From an uncultured Prevotella sp. (lineage in GTDB: Bacteria; Bacteroidota; Bacteroidia; Bacteroidales; Bacteroidaceae), in the NCBI GenBank assembly GCA_945863825.1, contig CAMBBY010000025.1, forward strand, positions 1 to 8,915: a stretch of DNA of 8,915 nt, given 5' to 3'. The number at the start of each line of letters is the position of its first letter. The stretch's first letter is position 1. Below, one piece after another: positions 1-8,183 of the stretch. The position numbers and the translations under genes were made by a program. The notes under the pieces are model-generated. The model searched no databases, was not told where the DNA came from, and saw nothing but the letters and a program-made list of their open reading frames with translations.

Positions 1-46
1 AGATTCGCCTTAGTCTCGTGGGCTCGGAGATGTGTATAAGAGACAG
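1..46 (+). other. Nextera i7 sequencing adapter left in the assembly
   Basis: This is library-construction sequence, not genome. Bases 1-4 (AGAT) match the end of the Illumina P7 oligo, bases 5-12 (TCGCCTTA) match the i7 index N701 as written in the primer, bases 13-27 match the Nextera read-2 linker, and bases 28-46 are the 19-bp Tn5 mosaic end (AGATGTGTATAAGAGACAG). The adapter points into the insert, so genuine DNA begins at 47. It should be trimmed. Because the minus-strand gene stays open through it, 15 residues (14 wholly adapter-coded plus one hybrid codon at 47-45) would be wrongly added to the predicted protein. Confidence 0.98.
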
Positions 47-3000
47 GGATATCATTATGGCGAATACGTTGTCGAACACTGACCAATATTTGACCGCGAT
101 AAACCGCTAAACTATTTCTTGGCAACACATCATTTAGACCATGCAAAAGCACAGGTACAATATCCAACTTCAGTGATTCTGCCAAATAGAATGCTCCCTT
201 ATGAAATCGCAAAATTGATGACTGAGAATTACGTTTTCCTTCAGGGAATACTACAATACTATAACCTTGCTGCACACGTTTTTTTAGAAGGGAGAGATTT
301 TCTTGCATATTATCGGACAAGGTTATGCAGCCCATCCAACGATAAATCCACTTTACTACCCAGTTATTACTTGGATACCTATTGGAAACTAGCACTAGTT
401 TAGGGCTTAATGCCATAAAAACAGCTGCATCCAACATTGACTGGTGATTACTAATAACCAAAGCTGGAGTTTCAAAATTCTCTGCCAAAGGATTCTCCAC
501 TCGATACTTAACTGTAGGAATATGCGTAAGGTCATAATAATAGAGTTTCTGTACATACTTATGGAAACTTAACTGCCTACGCAACGTTGGCTTCAATAAA
601 CAAAACACCACGAATCCTCTCATATAGACTGTTACCAACTGACAGAAGAATACGAGCGCAGACCACCCCATTACAAGAAGTGGGATGAAGGATAGAGGAC
701 GCTTACGATATTCACCCCTACTCTGAACCAAGAATTTGAAGATGAGTGGAGGGAATATATAAGCCATCAAAACCACAGAAAACATACCAGCTATAGTTAC
801 TTCTGCCAAAGAATGGAGAGCAGGATGGCGAGCCACTATCAATGTTCCAATACCAATGAACATGATAAGTGCGGAAATAATAATAGAATGCTTATAAGAA
901 GCAAGCATTTTGCGACGATAAGCATATTCGTAACTTGCTCCTTCGGTCATAAAGATTGTATAGTCATCACCCTGACCAAAAATAAAGGTAGCAAGGATAA
1001 TGTTAACGATATTAAACTGCATGCCAAACAAAGCCATAATACCTAATATCCATAACCAGCTCACTGCCATCGGGATGAACGAGAGGATTGCCAACTCGAT
1101 GCTTCCAAATGATAACCATAAGAAGAAAAACACAATAAATCCACAGGCAAATCCTATATAGTTGAAGTCGTTAGAAAGATGATTAGCGATGGCACTATTC
1201 ATGCTAACGACATCAAAACTATAGCAATCTTGGCTATCCAAAGTATTCTCCACCTTTTTAACATTCTTCTCATTCACCGACAAGACATTGATAACATTAT
1301 ATTGGTTTCCTATGCTATCATGGTTAATATGGGAAGAGAAAATAGACTTTACTAAAGGATTGAAATAAGCCACCTCTTGAGGCAAATAGTCTTTGTCCAA
1401 CAATGCATAGAAGTCATCAAAAGAATTCTCAGAGAATCCCTCTGCTTTCATACTAGTTTTCAAGGAAGACTTAATCTTCTCCTTATGATGTCCCAAAAAG
1501 TGTTTCCAAAGTTGCAATCGTCGTTTCTGTTCTGCCTTCGAAACAATAAATTGGCTACAACTTGAATATTCATGAATATCTCGTTTCTGTTGCAAACCAT
1601 TCAAGTATGGCTGCAGACGAAGACTTTTGTCTAGAGCTCCGTCTATCGTTGAATCAGATGAAATTGCATATACTTTCTGATAATCACCATTCTGAGTCAT
1701 CTTACATTGTAAGTAGGCCATATCCGCCTTCTGCTCATCAGTCATATAGTTAATATGTCCCATGTTGGCATCAAACTGGGTTTGGAAACTAAAGTAACCC
1801 AAAACCAAGGTAAGTATAACTATCACTACCACAAAAGCCGGTTTGTTTTCTAAAGATACATTGCTCAATTTATCTAAGAAAGTATGCTTAACTTCTTTCG
1901 TTTCCTTGGAAAGGTGAGGAAGATAAACCAAAACAAAAAGAATGGTTCCAACAAGTAAGAAAGAACTAAACAAGCCTAAGTCTCGTAAAGCTACCGACTG
2001 TAAAGGTACCAATGCCAAAAAGGCACCTACAGTCGTGATATTACCCACTAAAAGTGGCATCACAATTTCCCGTAAAGCCCTACGCTTATTAGGAGTATGA
2101 GACAGATGCGCAATAAAATGCAAAGGATAATTGACAGCAATTCCCAATATCACTGAAGAGATTCCTATTACAATGACAGATACCTTGTCGTGGAAAAGAG
2201 CCAACCCTCCCATTGCAAAGAGCCAACCCCAAGCAATAGAGAGGGCAATCAATAAGAGGTTACGAAAATTACGGAAAGAAAAAAGCAACAAAGACAATAT
2301 TAACGTCAAAGAGATAATGACAGACAATATACTGTCCGACTTAATCTGTTTTGCATTGGTAACAGCGATAACAGGACCACCTATAATATGGATATTAAGG
2401 TTTTCCTGGGTATCTATCACTTTATTGGCACAAGCCTTCAGCATCGCTATCAACTGTGCATTATTATCCGTTTCACTCGCTCCATAAGGAGAATCCATCA
2501 TAACTATGGCTTTCTGCATATCAGGAGAAAATATATATCCGTCATACAACTCATATTTCAATCCGGTATCAGATCGTTGCAACTTTTGTACAATAGGAGT
2601 GAAAATATTGAGCGGGTCACGCTGTATATTATCCGACAAGATGCCACCGGCTGGAAACATTAGCATTTGTTTATCTTGCTTCAACTGATGAGAAACATAA
2701 TTTGGAGAAGCCAAGACTTTGTTCATTCTCGCATAATCCTTTTCAGAAAGAAAATAAGGAATATTATTATATACAAAGTCGGTAACTTCTGTCATTTTCT
2801 CCAAATCTACCTGTGACATCACATTACCGATAACCTTTGCCGTATCTGATTTCTCCACTTCTTTAGTAAAAGCATCAACACTACTGACCATCATATCTGG
2901 ATCAGTTTGCGTCGTATCACGATACTGGAAAATGGCAAATATCTTATTGGCACCAGATATTTCCTGATAAACATTCAAAGCTTTGTGATGTTCACTGTCT

Positions 3001-3146
3001 ATAGGCAAAAAATCTGCAATATCTTCTTTATAGCCAAGGCGCATCACAGACAGTACCGATAACAACGTTAAGACGATAAAGGAAAGAAGACACATCATAC
3101 GATGCGTCTTCATATATTCGTATATCTTCAGTATGAAATCCGTCAT
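47..3146 (-). CDS. MMPL/RND-type lipid exporter fused to a PlsC-like acyltransferase (3' end missing)
   Basis: The frame is open from the ATG at 3146 to the left edge, giving 1033 genuine codons with no stop. The N-terminal part is an inner-membrane RND/MMPL exporter of two similar halves. Half one has a TM at about residues 17-36, a large periplasmic loop (37-270) and five TMs (271-410). Half two has a TM at 436-453, a second loop (454-660) and five TMs (663-805). The TM4 motif reads GIAVNYPLH (N339-Y340) and the TM10 motif reads GQGDDYTIF (D727, D728, Y729). A further TM (about 823-843) leads into an LPLAT domain with the H-x4-D motif NHQSMLD (H901, D906) and FPEGKR (967-972). The likely role is export of a lipid or polyene with acyl transfer at the membrane. 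As I recall, Bacteroidota homologues are named trifunctional MMPL/acyltransferase/SAM-methyltransferase, so a methyltransferase may lie beyond the break. The start is one base after the upstream stop, which suggests translational coupling. Family call firm; substrate inferred. Confidence 0.9.
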
Positions 3147-3147
3147 T

Positions 3148-4272
3148 CTATTTATTATTTACAGGATTGGAGTAGATACCTAGGAAGATATCTATTAGTT
3201 TCTCTATATCACAAGTATCATATTGTTCCAAGAGTTTAATACGGCTCAAAAAAGCTTGCTTCTGTTCCTCTGTATAAGAATTCTGATACTTAGTTGTACC
3301 ATAGCGCAAGTCATAGGCAATATAATTGTTAGGATAGAGTCGATAAGCCGTATTGATTCGACTATCCAAAAGGTTTGCCACAGCCTTATGATATTCATTG
3401 TTGGTCAAAGTCTCAAACTTTGTCAATTCTGCATGAGAAATAGGGTCACAAAGTTCGATATGCACCTGCCCCTTTGGCTGCACGATTCCAGTCAGAATAC
3501 TATTTAAATCTTCGCCTGGTTTTTTAGTATACTTTGCAAACTGTGACTCATAAAGTTCCAGAGTTTTGAGTATATCACATGACTCCCATTCGTATGAGAT
3601 GGAAACTGGTACGATATGCAATTGGTCAATAGCCTTAATCTTATTATCCGGACAAGACATACAGAACATCTTAATGATGCCTTGATCAGTTGCATCATTA
3701 CCATCCTTGGTTCTACCATTACGCTGAGCAATCCAGGCAGACTGTCCTTTTTCGGTAATTACATATCTTATATAATCGGAAAGATGCTTCGAGCTACGAT
3801 AAAACTCCTTGATGCTTCCGCCAGGTCGTTCTACTTTGAACATTTTGTTACTTTTACCAATATCAATAATCAAAGGATTTATCATTAGGTTGGCACCAAA
3901 GGTTATCTCTGTGGTATCAAAGCCATTATTAACAAAGAAATATTGTAAGAGACTAGAATCCAACATAATATCACGATGATTAGACACATAGAGATAATGC
4001 TGTTCAGGACTTAGCTTGTCTAAACCTGAACAAGAAAATTCTGTAATACTGTTCTCTATCACACGCTTATTAACAATACGCATTGTCTCTGTCTGAAATT
4101 CCCTAACCGTCCTGTAGCCTGCAATACGCTTTCTTACTACTTCCAAAGGTTCACCGGGATAAACATATGCTGCCAATATTGGAAAGGAAGAACTATAAGC
4201 GATACGCTGCATAGCCCCAGGAATTTCCTCTGCATTATAAGGACGAATATCGTCAAATCTCTTTATTTCCAT
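3148..4272 (-). CDS. Atypical glycerolipid-type acyltransferase, 374 aa
   Basis: This looks like a member of the lysophospholipid/glycerol-3-phosphate acyltransferase superfamily found in Bacteroidota, predicted to transfer an acyl group to a lipid or alcohol acceptor at the cytoplasmic membrane. The catalytic block is SNHRDIMLDSSLLQ, with H99 and D105. This has five residues between His and Asp instead of the usual four. The block that normally reads FPEG or VEGGRS is WIAQRNGRTKDGND (about 180-193), keeping the basic residues but losing the Glu. Hydrophobic patches occur at about 127-140, but there is no clear signal peptide or TM bundle. I chose the ATG at 4272 because the protein then begins MEIKRFDDIRPYN, a soluble start. 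An earlier ATG at 4323 would add 17 hydrophobic residues and overlap the upstream gene by 25 bases. The gene lies 26 bases after the hydrolase gene and one base before the exporter gene. It has no sequence resemblance by eye to the two PlsC-like domains in this operon. Superfamily fairly sure; acceptor and donor unknown. Confidence 0.8.
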   Translation of the reverse strand: MEIKRFDDIRPYNAEEIPGAMQRIAYSSSFPILAAYVYPGEPLEVVRKRIAGYRTVREFQTETMRIVNKRVIENSITEFSCSGLDKLSPEQHYLYVSNHRDIMLDSSLLQYFFVNNGFDTTEITFGANLMINPLIIDIGKSNKMFKVERPGGSIKEFYRSSKHLSDYIRYVITEKGQSAWIAQRNGRTKDGNDATDQGIIKMFCMSCPDNKIKAIDQLHIVPVSISYEWESCDILKTLELYESQFAKYTKKPGEDLNSILTGIVQPKGQVHIELCDPISHAELTKFETLTNNEYHKAVANLLDSRINTAYRLYPNNYIAYDLRYGTTKYQNSYTEEQKQAFLSRIKLLEQYDTCDIEKLIDIFLGIYSNPVNNK

Positions 4273-4298
4273 TATTTTAATTATTAATACATAAATAA
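4273..4298 (-). promoter_or_regulatory. A/T-only translation leader before the atypical acyltransferase
   Basis: 25 of these 26 bases are A or T, and the bases just before the chosen ATG (4272) read TTAAAATA on the minus strand. There is no GGAGG-type site. Bacteroidota commonly initiate from unstructured A-rich leaders, so this fits a ribosome-entry region and supports the start at 4272 over the one at 4323. It is not evidence for a separate promoter. Confidence 0.35.
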
Positions 4299-5177
4299 TT
4301 ATTGCCACAATTCTTTCAACCATCCCAGAAACTCATCTTTCCACTGACGGCTTTCTTCCGTTCCTTTATAATCCGCTGCTCCAAAGCCATGTCCACCAGT
4401 CTGAAATTGAATATAGCGATGATTAATATGATGGGCTGTCAAAGCAGAATCAAGTAATTCTGAATTATGATATTTCACAATAGGGTCATCCTTGCAATTA
4501 ACCAAAAAGACTGGCGGGCAATCAGCTGGCACATGCAACTCGATAGAGAGAGAATCTCGCAAAGACCTATTGTTCTTTCTTCCATCACCCAACAACGCTC
4601 TACGAGAACGTTTATGCACGCATTTATCTACCATTGTCACCACTGGATATATAGAAGCGATGAAGGCAGGACGATTTTCTCCTGCAAGAAGTTCACCAGC
4701 AGACATAACAAGGTGTCCACCAGCTGAGAATCCCATGGCTCCTATTCTGTTAGGATTAACTCCATATTCATTGGCATGCTTCTTAATATGCGCCATAGCC
4801 TGACGTAAATCATTGAGAGCATCAGGATAGCGATTACCACGAAACAAATATCGATAATGGGTAAAATATGCGCCAAAACCGGCTGTACGATAACGAAGCA
4901 CAAAACCAGAAATTCCATGTTGCTGCAACCACTCACCCACAACTTTCCCTTCAGCCTCCATATCATGCCAGAAATAGCTGCCACCTGGACACACTACAAC
5001 AGCAATATTACTTTGACCTTGCGCCAAATATGGGGTCAATTCCACAACCTTCCCTACCTCGGTATCTTGCCAAATATTTATCTTTTCATTTTTATTATGA
5101 GACATTGTAAAAGACAATCCCAAGAAAGATAACATTCCTAATATAAATAACCTTCTATTCATCCTACACTTTTTCAT
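4299..5177 (-). CDS. Exported alpha/beta-hydrolase (acetyl-esterase / BD-FAE-like), 292 aa
   Basis: A serine esterase of the alpha/beta-hydrolase fold, expected to cleave an ester (acetyl, acyl or feruloyl type). The oxyanion-hole segment is CPGGSY (63-68), the nucleophile elbow is GFSAGGH with S151, the acid is D231 or D230 in CKDDPIV, and the base is H263 in GGHGFG. All parts of the triad are present in order, and the length is normal for the family. The N-terminus (NRRLFILGMLSFLGLSF, about residues 7-23) looks like a signal peptide or membrane anchor without a lipobox Cys, so it probably acts in the periplasm. Starting at 5177 it overlaps the upstream FAD gene by 14 bases; a second ATG at 5162, one base after the upstream stop, gives 287 aa and an equally good signal peptide. 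Its place inside a lipid/polyene operon suggests it trims or recycles an acylated intermediate or product, but the substrate is unknown. Confidence 0.85.
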   Translation of the reverse strand: MKKCRMNRRLFILGMLSFLGLSFTMSHNKNEKINIWQDTEVGKVVELTPYLAQGQSNIAVVVCPGGSYFWHDMEAEGKVVGEWLQQHGISGFVLRYRTAGFGAYFTHYRYLFRGNRYPDALNDLRQAMAHIKKHANEYGVNPNRIGAMGFSAGGHLVMSAGELLAGENRPAFIASIYPVVTMVDKCVHKRSRRALLGDGRKNNRSLRDSLSIELHVPADCPPVFLVNCKDDPIVKYHNSELLDSALTAHHINHRYIQFQTGGHGFGAADYKGTEESRQWKDEFLGWLKELWQ

Positions 5178-6663
5178 TAATCTTATTCAAAACAAAATTT
5201 CTTCCTAAGATAGCCTCAGCTGTATTTATAGCCGTCAAAGGAACACCACAGAATCCGTGAAGATTATTATTCTGTCCTGTTAACAAGAGATTATCAACCT
5301 TAGTAACTACTGGCAGTTGCGAGAGAGCCATATTCTTACAATCCTTGCTATAACCAGACAAAGCTCCATTTTTCACGCCATAAAAATCACGAATAGTAAG
5401 TGGTGATGAGGCATTTATTTTTTCAACACAAGACATAAAACCAGGGTGCATCTCCTCAACTTTTTCCAGAAGTTTATGAGTTTTTTGCTTTTTCCACATC
5501 TCATACACCCTTCCTCGATGCCCAACTATAGTATTTTCCCACTGACTAACCTCCTCATAAAGCATAGGTGCTGTGATTAGAACCTTGTTACTATATTTTC
5601 CTTGATTCTCTTCTGGTGGGGTCATGAACAAAAAGCCCAAAGGCCAGTCTTCATGCAGTTCACCAAAGTTCCATATCTCATTATATTTACTCATATAATA
5701 CTCTGAGTGATTAATATACGGGAAGGAATTTGGCTTTAGTTTTATATAGACAGAAAATGCTGAATAGGAATTAGGAATCGAATTTAACCTTGTACGATAA
5801 GCTTTTGGAAAAGCTTTTTCTGGAAGCAACTTGAGAAGAGTGCATGGATGAATAGCTGAGATGTAATAATCAGCTTTGTATTCCTTACCTTTGCGTGTCC
5901 TGACGAAATCAACATGACGATTATTAACCTCTATCCACTCAACGCCATCATTGGCAATCACTTTTCCTCCAGCCTCTTCAATAACAGAAGCTAATAAATA
6001 TGCAAACTTAACACTTCCTCCAACAAATCGACTTGCACCATTGATATAAAGAGTACTGATAATGGCATGAATAAAAGCCGGAGTCTCATCATGACGTCCC
6101 CCATAAAGAGGATTCATATAGGAAACAACACTTCGTAATTTTGGATCATGAATATACTTTGCTACAAAAGCATCAGCCGACATGAGAAAATTCTCAGAAT
6201 GCATTTTAAATGCAACATCGGCAGAAGGACGAAGCTGGAATAAATCAACATCATCCGTTATTTCATATATTGCATTGATATATAACTCTAAATTATGCCT
6301 TTCCTCTGGAAAATAAGTAGCCAAAGAGTCTACAAACCCCACCTTACCTTTTTTTATTTTATATAAGGTATCATCCTCTGCAAAATAAAGGCTATCCATA
6401 CAATCTGCATCTACTGGCATCATCTGAACTTTTTCAATGATTCCTAAATACCGACAAATTCGATTGATATTGCCTCCAGACTGCATACCTCCAATAACAT
6501 GCATGCCTGTATCAAATTCTTCTCCAAAACGACTAAAAGTTTGAAGACCGCCCCCAATAGTTTTATTTTTCTCAAGTACAACTACCTGGAAACCTTCCTT
6601 GGCAAGTATTGCTCCTGTAAAAAGACCGCCTAATCCTCCACCTATAATAACAGCTGTTCTCAT
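5164..6663 (-). CDS. FAD-dependent oxidoreductase, phytoene desaturase / retinol saturase type (copy 2), 499 aa
   Basis: A CrtI-like amine-oxidase-fold flavoprotein, a group that removes or adds hydrogen across conjugated double bonds. The N-terminal dinucleotide-binding motif is VIIGGGLGG (G8, G10, G13), with E31 at the end of beta-2 (VVVLEKN) to bind the FAD ribose, followed by GGGLQTF and DTGMHVIGG. The C-terminal FAD motif is LLLTGQNNNLHGFCGVP (460-475), which resembles retinol-saturase-like proteins more than classical carotene desaturases. Full length for the family, no signal peptide; probably cytoplasmic and membrane-associated. The ATG overlaps the stop of the upstream paralogue as ATGA, so the two are translationally coupled and likely made in equal amounts, perhaps as partners or on successive steps. 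The last bases overlap the hydrolase start. The pathway substrate is inferred: a polyene, a long-chain enone or a carotenoid-like lipid. No carotenoid synthesis gene is in the window. Confidence 0.88.
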   Translation of the reverse strand: MRTAVIIGGGLGGLFTGAILAKEGFQVVVLEKNKTIGGGLQTFSRFGEEFDTGMHVIGGMQSGGNINRICRYLGIIEKVQMMPVDADCMDSLYFAEDDTLYKIKKGKVGFVDSLATYFPEERHNLELYINAIYEITDDVDLFQLRPSADVAFKMHSENFLMSADAFVAKYIHDPKLRSVVSYMNPLYGGRHDETPAFIHAIISTLYINGASRFVGGSVKFAYLLASVIEEAGGKVIANDGVEWIEVNNRHVDFVRTRKGKEYKADYYISAIHPCTLLKLLPEKAFPKAYRTRLNSIPNSYSAFSVYIKLKPNSFPYINHSEYYMSKYNEIWNFGELHEDWPLGFLFMTPPEENQGKYSNKVLITAPMLYEEVSQWENTIVGHRGRVYEMWKKQKTHKLLEKVEEMHPGFMSCVEKINASSPLTIRDFYGVKNGALSGYSKDCKNMALSQLPVVTKVDNLLLTGQNNNLHGFCGVPLTAINTAEAILGRNFVLNKINEKV

Positions 6664-8162
6664 TCGTTAACCTCCTTTATCTGTTCGTAAATCTTCTTTG
6701 CCGTTAGAAACTCACTACATGTAACAATTGTACCAACCAGAACACCCAACATACCATGCGAGTTTATATTCTGTCCTGTAAGATAAACATTAGGAATTCT
6801 TGTTCTTTGCGGCACTCTGCAAGCCACTCCCATATGAATATCCTTAGCATTACCATACATTGAACCACCTTCTGTACCTGTATAATTTAAATAAGTAAGA
6901 GGGGTCGATGTATAATATTTACAGATATTGTTACGTATACCAGGGAAATGCTGTTCTAAGACAGCTAGTAGTTTTTCTGCTTTTTGTCTCTTAAACTCCT
7001 CGTAGTCTTTACCACGACGCCCCACCGAAGTACCTTTCCATTTTTCTACATCTTTCATTTGCATATATGATAAGATAACTCCTGTAGATGCATACTTCGC
7101 TTCACCTTTAGGACAAAAATGCATATAAAGAAAGCCCTTTGGCCAAGTTTCCTCAGTATATTTTTCACAATTCCAAGGAGTATCTTCTTGATAACCATAA
7201 TAGTTATAATTCAAATAAGGCACCGTATTGTCTTTGAAGTGCAAGTAAACCGTAAAGCCACCCACCGTTTGCGGTATTTGGTTAATACGCTTACGGAAAG
7301 CCGGGCGTATCAGTTTTGTATCCAGCAACTCCAAGGTTCGTATCGGATGAGCATCAGAAATCACATAATCACAGGGAATCATAACCTTATCATTTACCTC
7401 TACAGCAACAGCACGTGTATCATCACAAACAATCTTGGTCACTTTTTTACGTGTAAGCACATCACCACCATATCGTTGAATGGTATGAGCCAATGCTGTG
7501 GCAACAGTATCACTTCCTCCTTGGATACGAAAAGCACTCTGATTATAAAAGTCCATAATAAAAGCATGGGTAGAGAACGGAGTTTTATCCAATTCGGCAG
7601 CATAAAGGGGCAAGTTTCCGACAAGAACCTTTGCCAATGTGGAATCAGAAATTATCTCACCAATTACTTCATTGATAGAACGCAATTGATATTCTGTATT
7701 AATAGAGGTGTCTGATTCTGCATATTTTAAAGAATGCAAAGATGACGCATTAGCAATCTCCTCAACCAACTCATAATATCTCACCAAATTGTCATGCTGA
7801 TGAGGAAAATATTCGGTCATTTGTTGAATAAAAGCATCTTTCCCATTAGCAAACTTATATTGTTTGCCTTGCAAAGCTACCACGTCATAACCATGAGGAT
7901 CTAACTGAGAAAGTGTAATTTCATTGTCTATTTCCAAATATTTCATCAACTTTCTTAAAGTCTGCCCTTCAGCAGCACTACCTATAAAGTGCATACCAGT
8001 CTCAAATTTCGCTCCACAACGAGAGAAACATTGCAAACAACCTCCTATTTGTGTGCCTTGCTCAAGCACGGTAACACGATAACCGTTTTTAGCTAAGATT
8101 GCTCCTGTAGACAAACCTCCCAGTCCACTTCCTATAATAATTATCTTCTTCTGTTCAGACAT
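6660..8162 (-). CDS. FAD-dependent oxidoreductase, phytoene desaturase / retinol saturase type (copy 1), 500 aa
   Basis: Paralogue of the next gene downstream, sharing its whole architecture. The Rossmann motif is IIIIGSGLGG (G11, G13, G16) with E34 in VTVLEQG, then IGGCLQCFSRCG and ETGMHFIG. The C-terminal FAD motif is VYLTGQNINSHGMLGV, its TGQN at residues 462-465, exactly the same positions as in the partner. Matching blocks in between include WPKGFLYM, VGRRGKDYEEFKRQKAEKLL and STPLTYLNYTG. It is probably a cytoplasmic flavoenzyme acting on conjugated or alpha,beta-unsaturated chains. I chose ATG 8162 (MSEQKK) over an in-frame TTG at 8171, because it puts the beta-1 strand right at the N-terminus as in the partner. 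It lies 21 bases after the upstream acyltransferase gene and ends in a 4-base ATGA overlap. A Cys-rich stretch after the GG motif (two Cys within eight residues, at about 42-49) differs from the partner. Family firm; reaction direction unknown. Confidence 0.88.
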   Translation of the reverse strand: MSEQKKIIIIGSGLGGLSTGAILAKNGYRVTVLEQGTQIGGCLQCFSRCGAKFETGMHFIGSAAEGQTLRKLMKYLEIDNEITLSQLDPHGYDVVALQGKQYKFANGKDAFIQQMTEYFPHQHDNLVRYYELVEEIANASSLHSLKYAESDTSINTEYQLRSINEVIGEIISDSTLAKVLVGNLPLYAAELDKTPFSTHAFIMDFYNQSAFRIQGGSDTVATALAHTIQRYGGDVLTRKKVTKIVCDDTRAVAVEVNDKVMIPCDYVISDAHPIRTLELLDTKLIRPAFRKRINQIPQTVGGFTVYLHFKDNTVPYLNYNYYGYQEDTPWNCEKYTEETWPKGFLYMHFCPKGEAKYASTGVILSYMQMKDVEKWKGTSVGRRGKDYEEFKRQKAEKLLAVLEQHFPGIRNNICKYYTSTPLTYLNYTGTEGGSMYGNAKDIHMGVACRVPQRTRIPNVYLTGQNINSHGMLGVLVGTIVTCSEFLTAKKIYEQIKEVNE

Positions 8163-8183
8163 AAACCACAAATTTTAACCAAG

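Noticed and set aside
28..46. Tn5 / IS50 end as a natural mobile element
   Set aside because: The mosaic end is preceded by the Nextera linker, an N701 index and P7 bases, so it is a library adapter and not a transposon in the genome.
119..403. 94-codon plus-strand frame at the left end, and other short plus-strand frames between 800 and 2700
   Set aside because: They are antisense to the continuous minus-strand exporter frame, whose motifs (NHQSMLD, FPEGKR, GQGDDY) prove which strand codes.
404..3143. Apparent long gene-free stretch with possible broken gene
   Set aside because: The minus frame starting at 3146 has no stop and keeps the same phase to base 1; it only seems empty because the gene has no stop codon within the window.
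4276..4289. Short inverted repeat in the A/T-only gap (TTAAT/ATTAA)
   Set aside because: With only A and T present, a five-base match around one base is expected by chance and would not make a stable hairpin or terminator.
4273..4323. Upstream ATG giving the atypical acyltransferase a 17-residue hydrophobic leader
   Set aside because: It overlaps the hydrolase gene by 25 bases, and the extra residues are mostly encoded by the A/T-only gap, which reads as hydrophobic in any frame; the ATG at 4272 is the simpler start.
5166..5168. Cys4 of the hydrolase as a lipoprotein attachment site
   Set aside because: It precedes the hydrophobic segment instead of following it, and there is no lipobox; it disappears if the ATG at 5162 is used.
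7119..7715. 198-codon open frame on the plus strand
   Set aside because: It lies wholly inside the well-supported minus-strand flavoenzyme gene, its translation shows no recognisable domain, and it opposes the operon.
8163..8183. Possible Bacteroidota -7 element (TAAAATTTG) before the first flavoenzyme gene
   Set aside because: The spacing does not match TAnnTTTG, there is no room for a -33 element outside the upstream gene, and the context is intra-operonic.
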